Shown here piece after piece: positions 8,770-18,048 of a DNA stretch of 64,000 nucleotides. Positions within the stretch are counted from its first letter, which is position 1; each line of letters starts with the position of its first letter. The DNA lies in contig NZ_JBGMWH010000003.1 in NCBI RefSeq assembly GCF_041514305.1, forward strand, positions 1 through 64,000. The letters run 5' to 3'. The notes under the pieces are model-generated. The model did no database searches, had not been told where the DNA came from, and saw only the letters and a program-made list of their open reading frames with translations. A program made the translations under genes and the position numbers. The DNA is from Salinarimonas chemoclinalis. Its GTDB lineage: Bacteria; Pseudomonadota; Alphaproteobacteria; Rhizobiales; Beijerinckiaceae.

Positions 8770-9441
8770 TCACGGCACCGCGTCGAGGTCCGCGACCGTC
8801 GCCTGCGGGGCGAGGTCGGCGTACTCGTCGGGCGCGCCGGACCGGTTCACCCAGGCGGCGGCGAAGCCGTAGGCGACGGCGCCGGCGACGTCCCAGCGGT
8901 TCGAGGAGACGAAGAGCACGTCCTTTCGGGCGCAGCCGAACGCGGCCTCGACCAGCGCGTAGGTGCGCGGGTCGGTCTTGAACACCCGCACGCGGTCGAC
9001 CGACAGCACGGCGTCGAGCGCGCCGCCGATGCCCGCGGACGCCACGGCGTCGGCGAGCATGGGCTCGTCGCCGTTCGACAGGATCGCCGTGCGTGCGCCG
9101 CGCGCCCGCAGCCGCGCGAGGGTGCGGGGCACCTCGGGGTAGGCGTCGAGGGCGCGGTAGCTCGCGAGCAGCCGGTCGCGCACGATCGGGTCCACCTCCG
9201 GCGAGCGGGCGAGCGCCTGGTCGAGGGCGCGCTCGGTCAGCCGCCAGAACGGCTCGAAGCGACCCATCAGCGACAGCGTCCAGGTATACTCGAGCTGCTT
9301 CGCCCGCCAGATCTCCGAGAGATGCACCGAGGCGGGGCCGATGGACGCTGCGTTGCGGGCGACGGCGGAATGGACGTCGAAGAGCGTGCCGAAGGCGTCG
9401 AAGACGACGACGGGGCGGGCGTCGGGCGAGGGATCGCGCAT
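8770..9441 (-). CDS. Haloacid dehalogenase, type II (HAD superfamily)
   Basis: 223 residues matching the L-2-haloacid dehalogenase branch: motif I VVVFDAFGTLFDV with nucleophile Asp15, the cap-domain signature KQLEYTW, motif II AILSNGD, the motif III lysine in VFKTDP, and FVSSNRWDVAGA. These enzymes hydrolyse the carbon-halogen bond of short 2-haloacids through an Asp-ester intermediate; many annotated members have untested substrates. An AAAGGA ribosome-binding site precedes the start. Confidence 0.9.
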   Translation of the reverse strand: MRDPSPDARPVVVFDAFGTLFDVHSAVARNAASIGPASVHLSEIWRAKQLEYTWTLSLMGRFEPFWRLTERALDQALARSPEVDPIVRDRLLASYRALDAYPEVPRTLARLRARGARTAILSNGDEPMLADAVASAGIGGALDAVLSVDRVRVFKTDPRTYALVEAAFGCARKDVLFVSSNRWDVAGAVAYGFAAAWVNRSGAPDEYADLAPQATVADLDAVP

Positions 9442-9522
9442 GGCCGGTCCTTTCGTGCACGGGACGCGATGGTGACGCCCGGAGGAACCCGATGCAAGCG
9501 CCGCCGCGTTCCGGCGCGCGCC

Positions 9523-11184
9523 TCAGGCCGGGAACGCCAGCACGAACATCGTTCCGCTGCGGCTCGCCGGCTCGGCCGGCGCGCCGGCGTTCCCCTCCCG
9601 CACGACCTCCTCGAACCGCACGTCGGCCTCGAGCTGCACGGCGAGCGATCGGATCAGCTTGAGCCCGAACCCGGCGGTCGTCGCGTCCGGATCGAAGCCG
9701 CGGCCGTCGTCCGCGACGCGCAGCTCGACCCGCTCCTCTTGACGGTCGAGGGTGATCGTCACGTGCCCTTCGCCGTCGGGGAAGGCGTGGTTGATCGCGT
9801 TGTCGAGCAGTTCCGAGAGGATCAGCGCGAAGGGCATGGCGCGGTCGAGCGTCACCGCGACGTGATCGAGGTCGAAGGCGAAACGCACCCGCGGCCCGGC
9901 TGCGCCCGGCCCTGCGACCGTCTCGGCGAGGCGCCTCGCGTAGGCGCCGAGGTTGACGCTCGCGAACTCCCCGTGGCTGTAGATCAGGTCGTGCACGAGC
10001 GCCATCGCCTGGACGCGCCGGATCGTGTCCTCCGGCGAGGTGTGCACGCGCTCCTGCATGCGGATCAGGCTCGAGACGATCTGCATGTTGTTCTTGACGC
10101 GGTGGTGCACCTCCTTGAGGAGCTGGTTCTTCTCCGCGACCGCCTCGGAGAGCGCGCGGGTGCGCAGCTCCACCTTCTCCTCCAGCGCCCGGTGGCTGCG
10201 CCAGGCGAGCGCGCCCAGGAAGAGCAGCGCCGCGGCGGCCGGCACGAAATACGCGAAGTAGCCGGCGAGACGGCCGCGCCAGGCCTCCTCGAGGCTCGCC
10301 CGGTCGAGCGCGAAGGTGGCGTAGACCGGCAGGTCGCCGAGGCGGGCGGCCGCTTCGATTCGGGCTCCCGCGCGCCCTGCGGGGACGCCGCCGAAGCCGA
10401 CGTCGCGCAGCGCGGCCGGCGCGGGACCCGCGTCGCGCCGCGGGACGGCGGTCGGCGCGCGCGCGCCCGGCGGGTGGCTCACGAGCACCTCGCCGCTCGC
10501 CAGCACGAGGGCGATCTCCCCCTCGTCCGGATAGGCGCTGCCGTAGAAGTCCGCGAAGTAGCTCGGCGCGATCCAGATGCGGACGACGCCGTCCGGCGGG
10601 CGTGCCGCCGCGCCGTCCCAATCGGGCAGCGGCAGCGTGAAGAACGGCGCCGGGCCGCCGCCGACCCCCGTCCCCGGAGGCCCGATCACGAGCCCCCCGC
10701 CCTCGCGCGCGGCGCGGAACCAAGCCCGGTCGGAGAGATCGGGCGGGGGCACGGCCACGGCGCCGCTCGAGGCGCGCAGCCGCCCCTCGCCGTCGACGAG
10801 CCAGATCGCGTGCACCTCCTCGAAGCGCCGCTCGATCCGGTCGAGATGGGCCGAGATCGCGTCGGAGCGCTCGATCTCGCTCCAGCTCATGCCGCCGATC
10901 CGCTCGCGGATCGAGAGGGCGACGAGTTCGTGGGTCTGGAAGACGCGCTTGGCGTGCTCGGCGACCGCGTCGCGGATGTAGACGACCCGGTCGTGGGCCT
11001 CGCTCTCGATCGCGCGCCAGTCGGCGCCGGCGGCGAGGCCGAAGAAGACGAGCGGGGCGAGCACCGCGACCACGAGGAAGTAGGGAAGCGCGGCCGGGCG
11101 AAGGAATCGCGGCACCCGCGCCGCCGCGGGAGCGGCCGCGTCCTGCGTCTCGGGCGGCGGGGTCTGCGTGAGCCTATCCAGCAT
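9523..11184 (-). CDS. Membrane sensor histidine kinase, Cache sensor plus HisKA_2 core
   Basis: 553 residues. Membrane helices at about 33-55 and 307-328 flank a roughly 250-residue periplasmic domain that looks like a double Cache ligand-binding domain. The cytoplasmic part has a short coiled coil followed by the HisKA_2 box KEVHHRVKNNMQIVSSL, with phospho-acceptor His360, and an HATPase domain (ELLDNAINHAF as N-box, VADDGRGFDP as G1 box). HisKA_2/HWE kinases often serve the general stress response and light or chemical sensing in alphaproteobacteria. No response regulator gene is adjacent, so it is an orphan kinase. Confidence 0.9.
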   Translation of the reverse strand: MLDRLTQTPPPETQDAAAPAAARVPRFLRPAALPYFLVVAVLAPLVFFGLAAGADWRAIESEAHDRVVYIRDAVAEHAKRVFQTHELVALSIRERIGGMSWSEIERSDAISAHLDRIERRFEEVHAIWLVDGEGRLRASSGAVAVPPPDLSDRAWFRAAREGGGLVIGPPGTGVGGGPAPFFTLPLPDWDGAAARPPDGVVRIWIAPSYFADFYGSAYPDEGEIALVLASGEVLVSHPPGARAPTAVPRRDAGPAPAALRDVGFGGVPAGRAGARIEAAARLGDLPVYATFALDRASLEEAWRGRLAGYFAYFVPAAAALLFLGALAWRSHRALEEKVELRTRALSEAVAEKNQLLKEVHHRVKNNMQIVSSLIRMQERVHTSPEDTIRRVQAMALVHDLIYSHGEFASVNLGAYARRLAETVAGPGAAGPRVRFAFDLDHVAVTLDRAMPFALILSELLDNAINHAFPDGEGHVTITLDRQEERVELRVADDGRGFDPDATTAGFGLKLIRSLAVQLEADVRFEEVVREGNAGAPAEPASRSGTMFVLAFPA

Positions 11185-11440
11185 GTCAGGGGTTCATCGA
11201 CAGAAATCCGCCTCCGGTACACACCTCGCCCGCCATCGGCCGGCCGGGCTCCGCCGTCGCCGCAGTGGGAGCCGTCGTCAACCGCCGGACCCGGCGTCCG
11301 GTTCCATCCTTCGGATCTGCTGAGAGCGTCCGACGGCCGCAGGCGCGGACGGCGTTCTTCCCGGAAACATCCGAGGCCGCGGGAAGTTCGACCTGCGAGC
11401 CGGGCGGGCGCGTACCCGCCGGCGGACGGACTGCCGACCC

Positions 11441-12562
11441 ATGCCTGCACTCACGATCGACGTCCTCGACCGAGCGGAGCTGGAGCGCGAGCGCGACGCC
11501 TGGGACACGCTCGCGCAGGACGCCCGCGCGGCCAACCCCTTCTTCGCGCGCCCGCTCGTCGACACCCATCTCGCCCATCGCTTCTGCGCGCCGCGCCCGC
11601 GCTTCGCCTGCGTGAGCGCCGGCGCGCGGCTGGTGGCGCTCCTGCCGGTGACGGCGCGCGCGGGCCGGCTCGGCTGGTGCGATGCGCCGGGCGTGCTCGG
11701 CTCGCCCTTCTGCACGCTCTCGACGCCGCTGGTCGCCCGCGGCGCGCCAGACGGCTGGGCGGACGCGCTCGTGCTCGCGATCCGCCGCGCCTGCCGGGGC
11801 GGCGCCTTCCTGTTCCCGATGCTCCCCGTCGCCTCGCCGATCGGCATCGCCCTGCGCGAGGCCTTCGCACGCATCGGCGCGGACGTCGCGGCGCTGGCGC
11901 CCTTCCAGAGGCCGGTCCTGTCGGTGCGCACGCACTACGAGGCCTACGTCGCCGAGGCGCTCGGCCGCTCCCGGCGCAAGGGGCTGGAGCGCCGTCGTCG
12001 GCGCCTCGCCGAGCACGGCCGCGTCGCCCACCGGGTCGCACGCGGCGGCGCGGCGCTGGCGCAGGCCGTCGACGACTTCATGGCGCTGGAGCGCAGCGGC
12101 TGGAAGGGGCGCATGGGCACGGCGCTCGCGACCGACCCGGTCACCCGTGCCTTCGCCCGCGCGCTGTTCCTCTCCGCCCGCGGCCCGGTGACGGCGCGCG
12201 CCGACATCATCGCCCTCGACGACGCGCCGATCGCCGCCAGCCTCGCGCTGGTGAGCGCCGGCACCGCGTTCCTGGTCAAGACGACCTACGACGAGCGCCA
12301 CGGCGCGCTCGGCCCCGGGGTCATGCTGGAGGACGCGATCGTTCGGGCGCTCCACGAGGAGCGCTTCTGCGACCGGCTCGATTCGGCGACGCTGCCCGGC
12401 AGCGTGCTGGAGACGCTCTATCCGGACCGCGTCGCCATCGCCGACGTCGCGGTCAACCTGCGCCCCGGCGATCCGCTGTTTCCCGCGCGGGTCGCGACGG
12501 AGCGCTGGCAGCGAAACGCCCGCGGGCGGGTGAAGCGGGTCCCCGCGCGCGAGAGCGCCTGA
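11441..12562 (+). CDS. GNAT-like acyltransferase, CelD/BcsL family
   Basis: 373 residues with the tandem GNAT-like (FemAB-related) architecture of the family called cellulose biosynthesis protein CelD. Typical segments are NPFFARPLV near residue 30, the GRSRRKGLERRRRRLAE basic helix in the middle, FMALERSGWKGRMGTAL, and a C-terminal domain with FLVKTTYDERHGALGPGVMLEDAIV. These proteins are thought to N-acylate a sugar or aminoacyl substrate at the cell surface; no exopolysaccharide genes lie nearby. It ends 6 bases from the convergent RND permease gene. Confidence 0.8.
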   Translation: MPALTIDVLDRAELERERDAWDTLAQDARAANPFFARPLVDTHLAHRFCAPRPRFACVSAGARLVALLPVTARAGRLGWCDAPGVLGSPFCTLSTPLVARGAPDGWADALVLAIRRACRGGAFLFPMLPVASPIGIALREAFARIGADVAALAPFQRPVLSVRTHYEAYVAEALGRSRRKGLERRRRRLAEHGRVAHRVARGGAALAQAVDDFMALERSGWKGRMGTALATDPVTRAFARALFLSARGPVTARADIIALDDAPIAASLALVSAGTAFLVKTTYDERHGALGPGVMLEDAIVRALHEERFCDRLDSATLPGSVLETLYPDRVAIADVAVNLRPGDPLFPARVATERWQRNARGRVKRVPARESA

Positions 12563-12568
12563 GGCGCG

Positions 12569-15500
12569 TCATTCGGCCGGCGTCGCCGCCGCGACCCGCG
12601 CCGCCTCCCGCAGGGCCCGACGCTCCGCCCGCCGCGCCCGGCGCCGGGCGTTCCAGGCGGAGAGGTCGGCCAGCGCCATCAGCATGGCGGGCGTGACGAC
12701 GAGCGTCAGCATCGTCGCGAAGGACAGGCCGAACACGATCGCGGTGGAGAGCTGGACCCACCATTGCGTGGAGGGCGCGCCGACGTCGATCGCGCGGTGC
12801 ACGAAGTCGATGTTCACGCCGAAGGCGATGCCGAGCACGCCGAGCACGGCGGTGACGGCGGTGAGCAGCACCGGGCGGGCACGCTCGTGGCAGGTGCGCA
12901 GGATCGCGAGCCTGGCCTCGACGCCCTCGCGACGCAGCCGGTCGTAGGTGTCGATGAGCACGATGTTGTTGTTCACGATCACGCCCGCGTTGGCGATGAC
13001 GCCGATGCCGGTCATGACCACGCCGAAGGCCTGGCCCATGACCATGAGCCCGATCAGCACGCCGATCGTCGACATGATCACCGCCGACAGCGTGATCAGC
13101 ACGCTCGTGAACTTGTTGAACTGTGCGAGCAGGATCGCGAAGATCAGGAACAACGCGGCGCCGAAGGCGGTGACGAGGAAGGCGCTCGCCTTCTCGCGCT
13201 CCTCGTCCTCGCCCTTCATGCGCCAGGTGATGCCCGGCCCGAGGTCGAGGCCGGCGAGCTCGGCGTCCACGGCGGCCTGGACCGCGGCGGACTGCACGCC
13301 CTCGGCGACGTTCGCGGTGACGGTGACGACGCGGCGCCCGTCGACGCGGTTGATCAGCCCCACCCGCTCCACCGGCTCGCGGGTGACGAAGTTGGCGATC
13401 GGCACCGAGCCCGCGGGCGTGTTGACCCGCAGCTCGTCGAGCTGGTCGAGCGAACGCCGCTCCTCCGGGAAGCGGACCAGCACGTCGACCGACGTGTCGG
13501 TGTCGTTGGGTCGGTATTCCGTGACCTTGAGCCCGTTGGTGACGAGCTGCACCACATTGCCGACGGTGAGCGCGTTGGCGCCGTAGCGGGCGGCCTCGGC
13601 CTTGTCGACCTCGAGCGTCCAGTCGACGCCGGGCAGCGGCAGGCCGTCGTCGACGTCCCGCGCGTCGGGGATCGCGCGCAGCATCTCGGCCACGCGCTGC
13701 GCCGCCGGGAACAGGCGCGCGGGGTCGATCGACCCCACCTCGATCGTGATCGGCTTGCCGGTCGGGGGACCGGCGGCGGGCTTCGTCACCTCGATGATCG
13801 CACCGGGGATGTCGGCCGTGCGTCCGCGGATGTCGGCCATGATCTCGGACGCGGAGCGGCGCTCGCGCCAGTCGACGAGCTCGAACTGGACCGTGCCGAC
13901 CGTGTCCTCGGTCACCTCCTGCGAGCCGCGCTGGCCGGAGCCGACGCGGGCGTAGACGGTTTCGAGCTCGTCCATGCCGAGCAGCCGCTGCTCGACGGCG
14001 CGCACCAGCGCGTCCTTCTCGGCGATGGCGAGGTTGCCCCGCGCCCGGACCTGGACGAGGGCGAACTCGGGCTCGACGTCGGGGAAGAACTCGACGCCGT
14101 TGCCGTAGCGCCCGTAGGTCTGCACCACCGACACGAGGAGCGCGATCGTGAGCACGATCGTCACCAGCGGATGGCGCGTGACGAGGCGGATGAGGCCGAG
14201 ATAGGCGCCGCGCTCCGGCAGGTGCCCTTCCTCGTGGGTCTCCTTCGGCGGCTTGGCGAGGAGCGCGCCCAGCGTCGGGGTGAAGATCAGCGCGATGATC
14301 AGCGACGCCGAGAGCGTGGCGATCAGCGTCAGCGGCATGTACATCATGAACTCGCCGACGATGCCCGGCCAGAACAGGAGCGGCGAGAAGGCGGCGACGC
14401 GCGTCGCCGTCGCCGCGATCACCGGCCCCGCCATGCGCTTGGCGGCGAGCGCGTAGGCATCCGCGGCGGCCATGCCCTCGCTCATGCGCCGCTCGGCGAA
14501 TTCCGAGACGATGATCGCGTCGTCGACGAGCATGCCAACGGCGAGGATGAGCGAGAACAGGACGACGATGTTGACGGTGAGCCCCGCGAGATGGAGCGCG
14601 AGGATGCCCGCCAGGAAGGCGCCCGGGATGGCGATGCCGATGAAGATCGAGGCCCGCGCGCCCAGCGTGTAGAGCATGATCACGATGACGAGCAGCACCG
14701 CGGTGACGACGGAGTTCTGCAGCTCGTGGAGCATCGTGCGGATCTCGCCGGACTTGTCCTGCGAGAAGGTGATCTCGACCGTCGCCGGCCAGGTCTGCCG
14801 CAGGGCCTCGACGGCGGTCTTCACGGCGTCGACCGTCTCGATCAGGTTCGCGCCGGCGCGCTTGGAGACCTCGAGCACGATCGCGGGCTTGCCGTTGATG
14901 CGCGTGATCGATTCGGCGTCCTTGAAGGTCGGGCGCACCTCGGCGACGTCGCCGAGCCGCACCACCGCGTCCCCGCTCGCGGCGATGGGGAAGTCGAGGA
15001 TGTCCTGGGCGTTCTCGATGAGCGCCGGCACCTTCACCGCGAAGCGGCCGGTGGCGCCCTCGAGCGCGCCGGCGGCGACGAGGCTGTTGCCCGCGTTGAA
15101 GGCGTTGATCACGTCGGTGAGGTCGAGCCCGTAGGAGCGCAGCAGCATCGGCTCGGCGATGATCTCGACGACCTCGTCGCGCCCGCCGCGCAGCTCCGCC
15201 GAGAGCACGCCCGGCACCTGCTCGATCGCGGTCTCCGCGTCGCGCGCGAGCCGCAGCAGCGTGCGCTCGGGGATGTCGCCGCCGAGCCCCACGACGAGCA
15301 CGGGGAAGAGCGAGAGGTTGACCTCCTCCACCGTCGGCTCGTCGGCGTCGCGCGGCAGCTCGCTGCGGGCGGTGTCGACCTTGGCGCGCACGTCGGCGAG
15401 CGCCGCGTCGCCGTCGAATCCCGCCTCGAACTCGAGCAGCACGAAGCCACCGCCCTCGTAGGCGGCCGAGCGCATCTCCTTGACGCTCTCGACCGACTTG

Positions 15501-15715
15501 AGCCTCGTCTCCATGGGGCGCAGTAGCAGCCGCTCGGCATCCTCCGGCGAGATGCCGCGCTGGTTCAGGCCCACGTAGACGAGCGGGACCTGGACATCCG
15601 GCTCGGCCTCCTTGGGGATCTCCTGGTAGGCGACGAAGCCCGCGATCAGGACGAAGGCCAGGATCGCCAGCGTCAGGCGCGCGTGCGAAATGGCGTAGTC
15701 GACGATTCTGCCCAT
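12569..15715 (-). CDS. RND efflux pump inner-membrane permease (AcrB/HAE1-like)
   Basis: 1048 residues, the usual length for a proton-driven tripartite efflux transporter. The N-terminal helix (ARLTLAILAFVLIAGFVAY) and the central AVGMLVDDAIIVSEFAERR carry the paired transmembrane aspartates of the proton relay, and two large periplasmic loops are present. The variant AEPDVQVPLVYV after the first helix points to a branch distinct from classical AcrB. It is the last gene of a tetR-adaptor-permease operon; no outer-membrane factor gene is next to it, so a TolC-like protein must be encoded elsewhere. Confidence 0.95.
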   Translation of the reverse strand: MGRIVDYAISHARLTLAILAFVLIAGFVAYQEIPKEAEPDVQVPLVYVGLNQRGISPEDAERLLLRPMETRLKSVESVKEMRSAAYEGGGFVLLEFEAGFDGDAALADVRAKVDTARSELPRDADEPTVEEVNLSLFPVLVVGLGGDIPERTLLRLARDAETAIEQVPGVLSAELRGGRDEVVEIIAEPMLLRSYGLDLTDVINAFNAGNSLVAAGALEGATGRFAVKVPALIENAQDILDFPIAASGDAVVRLGDVAEVRPTFKDAESITRINGKPAIVLEVSKRAGANLIETVDAVKTAVEALRQTWPATVEITFSQDKSGEIRTMLHELQNSVVTAVLLVIVIMLYTLGARASIFIGIAIPGAFLAGILALHLAGLTVNIVVLFSLILAVGMLVDDAIIVSEFAERRMSEGMAAADAYALAAKRMAGPVIAATATRVAAFSPLLFWPGIVGEFMMYMPLTLIATLSASLIIALIFTPTLGALLAKPPKETHEEGHLPERGAYLGLIRLVTRHPLVTIVLTIALLVSVVQTYGRYGNGVEFFPDVEPEFALVQVRARGNLAIAEKDALVRAVEQRLLGMDELETVYARVGSGQRGSQEVTEDTVGTVQFELVDWRERRSASEIMADIRGRTADIPGAIIEVTKPAAGPPTGKPITIEVGSIDPARLFPAAQRVAEMLRAIPDARDVDDGLPLPGVDWTLEVDKAEAARYGANALTVGNVVQLVTNGLKVTEYRPNDTDTSVDVLVRFPEERRSLDQLDELRVNTPAGSVPIANFVTREPVERVGLINRVDGRRVVTVTANVAEGVQSAAVQAAVDAELAGLDLGPGITWRMKGEDEEREKASAFLVTAFGAALFLIFAILLAQFNKFTSVLITLSAVIMSTIGVLIGLMVMGQAFGVVMTGIGVIANAGVIVNNNIVLIDTYDRLRREGVEARLAILRTCHERARPVLLTAVTAVLGVLGIAFGVNIDFVHRAIDVGAPSTQWWVQLSTAIVFGLSFATMLTLVVTPAMLMALADLSAWNARRRARRAERRALREAARVAAATPAE

Positions 15716-15769
15716 GGGATTCCCCGGCTCGACGCCGGGCTCCAGTCTCGAGAGTGCCCGCGCGGCCGA

Positions 15770-16882
15770 TCAGCGGCGCGCGGCGGCGGCGAGCGCGAAG
15801 GGGACCGGCGCGACGTGCTGGCCCTCGACGACGAAGTCCTGGCCCTGCACGATCACCGCCGCGCCGTCGGGGATGCCGGAAACCCACAGCGTCTCGCGGC
15901 CGTCCTCGACGAGGGCGACCGGGACGAAGGCGACGCGCTCGTTCGCATCGACGATCCGCACGCCGAGCGTGCCCTCGCTCGAGAAGGTGAGCGCCGAGCG
16001 CGGGATCTCGGCCGCGGGGACGGCGGCGAGCGCGAGCGCCGCCTCGGCGGTGATTCCGTCGGCGATCGCGCCGTCGGCGTTGTCGATGCCGATCTCGACG
16101 CGGTAGGTGCGCGTGCCTTCCGAGGCACGGTTCGAGACGAAGCGCACCTCGCCCCGCGCCGTCTGGCCGGTGACGAGCCGCACCTCGGCACGATCGCCCG
16201 GGCGCACGCCGCCGAGCTGGCGCTCTGCGATCTCGACGACGACGAGCATCGGGTCGAGGGCGATGATCTCCGCGACCGGATCGCCGACCTGGAGCGCCTG
16301 GCCGAGCTCGGCGGGAACGGCGTCGACGACGCCGGCGATCGGCGCGCGCACGAAGCCGCGGGCGGCCTCGGCCTCGGCCTGCGCGAGCGCCGCCTCGGCA
16401 CTCTTCAGGTCCGCCTCGATCTCCGGGCGCTGGAGCGCGGGGAGCGTGCCGTTCTCGATGAGGCGCATGCGCGCCTCGGCCTCGGCGATACGCTGCTCGA
16501 GCCGCGCGCGGGCCTGGACGACCTGCGCCTCCCGGGCCTCGTCGGAGAGGACGGCGACGACGTCGCCCTCCGCGACCTCGGTGCCGCGGCGCACGGCGAG
16601 CTCGACCACGGTGCCCTGGGCGCGGGTGACGGCGGTGGCGCGCCGGTCGGCGCGGGTGAAGCCCGAGAGCGTGATGGTGCGGGCGTGCTCCACCACGGGC
16701 ACGCGGTGGACCGCGACGGCGAAGAGGTCCTGGCGCTCGGCGGCGCCGTCCTCGGCCTGCGGCGCGGCGGCGACGGCCGCCTGCGGCTCGCCGAGGAGCG
16801 CGGTGACCACGGCCTGGCCGGACGCCACCCAGGCGACGGCGCCGATGACGATGGCGATCGATGCGATGCGGGAGGCGTTCAT
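15770..16882 (-). CDS. RND efflux periplasmic adaptor subunit (membrane fusion protein)
   Basis: 370 residues: an N-terminal signal anchor (RIASIAIVIGAVAWVASG), a biotinyl-lipoyl-like half (GTVVELAVRRGTEVAEGDVVAVLSD), a coiled-coil hairpin (EAQVVQARARLEQRIAEAEAR to AEAALAQAEAEAA), the second lipoyl half (FVRAPIAGVVDAVPAELGQ) and a beta-barrel plus membrane-proximal region. It bridges the RND permease and an outer-membrane channel. The ATG at 16880-16882 overlaps the tetR stop by four bases (ATGA), showing translational coupling. Confidence 0.93.
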   Translation of the reverse strand: MNASRIASIAIVIGAVAWVASGQAVVTALLGEPQAAVAAAPQAEDGAAERQDLFAVAVHRVPVVEHARTITLSGFTRADRRATAVTRAQGTVVELAVRRGTEVAEGDVVAVLSDEAREAQVVQARARLEQRIAEAEARMRLIENGTLPALQRPEIEADLKSAEAALAQAEAEAARGFVRAPIAGVVDAVPAELGQALQVGDPVAEIIALDPMLVVVEIAERQLGGVRPGDRAEVRLVTGQTARGEVRFVSNRASEGTRTYRVEIGIDNADGAIADGITAEAALALAAVPAAEIPRSALTFSSEGTLGVRIVDANERVAFVPVALVEDGRETLWVSGIPDGAAVIVQGQDFVVEGQHVAPVPFALAAAARR

Positions 16883-17601
16883 CGGGTGACCTCGGGGGAC
16901 GTCGCCGGGCGCTCCGGCCCGGGCTCGGATGCGGTCGCGGCGTCGTCGATGGCACCGTGGAGGATGGCGCCGACGAGCGCCATGACGCGGTCGATCTCGG
17001 CACCCGCGTCGAAGGATTGCGAGACCGCGCGGCGCACGAAGAGCCCGTCGGCGAGCGTGCCGATGGTGATCGCCAGCGCCCGCGGATGGGCCTTGGAGCG
17101 GATCGCCCCGCGCGCCTGCGCCAGCGCGAAGGCGCGCTCCAGGCGGCCGGTCACCTCGGTCTCGAAGGCGCGGGTGATCTCCGCGAAGACGGCGTTGCGG
17201 GTCGCCTCCGCCCAGATCTCGAGGCAGATCGCCGAACGCGTCGCGGGCATGGCCCGCAGGTGCTTGTCGCCGATGGCGCGGAACGCGGCGAGGAAGTCCT
17301 GCGCGTCGTCGAGCGTCGCGAAGTCGCGCGCCACCTCGGTGCGGTCGCGCTCGCCGAGCGCGACGATGACCGCGTCCTTGCTGGCGAAGTAGCGGTAGAG
17401 GTTGCCCACCGACATCCCGGCGGCGGCGGCGATGTCCTGCATCGTCGTGCGATGGAAGCCGGTGCGGGCGAAGCACAGCTCCGCGGCGTCCAGGATGGCG
17501 GCACGCCGGTCGTTGGCGAAGGGCGGGGCGAGGGGCGGGGCGAGGGGCGGGGCGACGGGTGGAACGGTCGGTGCGCTCGTGCCGGGGGGCTGGTCGTCCA
17601 T
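16879..17601 (-). CDS. TetR/AcrR family transcriptional repressor of the efflux operon
   Basis: 240 residues. The DNA-binding domain is AAILDAAELCFARTGFHRTTMQDIAAAAGMSVGNLYRYFASKDA (about residues 32-75, in segments), with a typical ligand-binding all-helical C-terminus. The start MDDQPPG (17599-17601) is preferred over one 42 bases upstream. The region before the helix-turn-helix is proline-rich (PPVAPPLAPPLAPPFA), encoded by a 12-base tandem repeat at about 17521-17556. It is the first gene of the operon and two TGAAxGA..TTCA-type palindromes overlap its own promoter, so it very probably represses itself and the pump. Confidence 0.93.
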   Translation of the reverse strand: MDDQPPGTSAPTVPPVAPPLAPPLAPPFANDRRAAILDAAELCFARTGFHRTTMQDIAAAAGMSVGNLYRYFASKDAVIVALGERDRTEVARDFATLDDAQDFLAAFRAIGDKHLRAMPATRSAICLEIWAEATRNAVFAEITRAFETEVTGRLERAFALAQARGAIRSKAHPRALAITIGTLADGLFVRRAVSQSFDAGAEIDRVMALVGAILHGAIDDAATASEPGPERPATSPEVTR

Positions 17602-17677
17602 GATGGCGTGATTCCGATCCGAGAGTCCGTTCCCGCGGGCCACCGCCCGCCGCGCCCGCAGCCGCTATGGTCAAGAT

Positions 17678-17743
17678 TGAATGAACGCTCATTCATCGCG
17701 ACTGAACGAGGGTTCATTTGCGCCACCTGCGACAGGTTGTCAA
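17678..17743 (-). promoter_or_regulatory. tetR-efflux operon promoter with two TetR-type operators
   Basis: On the minus strand TTGACA (17738-17743) and CAAATG (17715-17720) are separated by 17 bases. A palindrome TGAACGAGGGTTCA (17703-17716) overlaps the -10 box, and an 18-base near-perfect palindrome with TGAATGA/TCATTCA arms (17678-17695) covers the expected start of transcription. Operator placement over the core promoter implies repression by steric block, relieved when the TetR protein binds a pump substrate. Binding itself is inferred. Confidence 0.65.
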
Positions 17744-18048
17744 GCACGGAAACCCACGTTCGGGCTCCTTTTCGCTGCGGTGCGGCATCGGTGCCTCACA
17801 CGCGCGCTGCGGCGTTTCGCGGATGAACGCCATCCAGCATCGCTGCGAGCACCTACGAAACACTGCTGGGGCGGCCCCTGAATCTATCAAGAGTTGCTCA
17901 CACGGGGATTTCGTGATCGGCTTTCGAACCGGAGCCGCCCGGGGTTCCGCGACAGCGGTTCCCGACGGCGTCCCCGAACTGCCGCCCTGCCCGGCCCGTC
18001 GCCGACCCGCCCGGGACGGCACCACCGGCCATCCCGGAGGATCTCGCC
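17744..18048. other. 305-base intergenic stretch before the TRAP operon
   Basis: This region has no recognisable gene. The only clear signal is the ribosome-binding site GGAGGATCTCGCC just before the TRAP solute-binding protein start. It probably contains the TRAP promoter, but I cannot point to convincing -35/-10 boxes. Confidence 0.4.

Noticed and set aside
8533..12696. A plus-strand open frame of nearly 1400 codons
   Set aside because: It is antisense or off-frame to the HAD, kinase and CelD-like genes and has the Arg/Ala/Gly-rich composition expected of a GC-driven shadow; the genes it crosses have clear family motifs.
12453..17003. A minus-strand open frame of about 1500 codons over the RND operon
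   Set aside because: It is a shifted frame of the permease and adaptor genes with extreme Arg richness and no recognisable domain.
17521..17556. Short tandem repeat considered as a CRISPR or operator array
   Set aside because: Units are directly adjacent without spacers and lie inside the tetR coding region, where they encode a proline-rich tract.
17744..18048. Possible small gene or transposase remnant before the TRAP operon
   Set aside because: A short frame beginning MNAIQHRCEHL can be read but shows no recognisable family, no ribosome-binding site and no inverted repeats.
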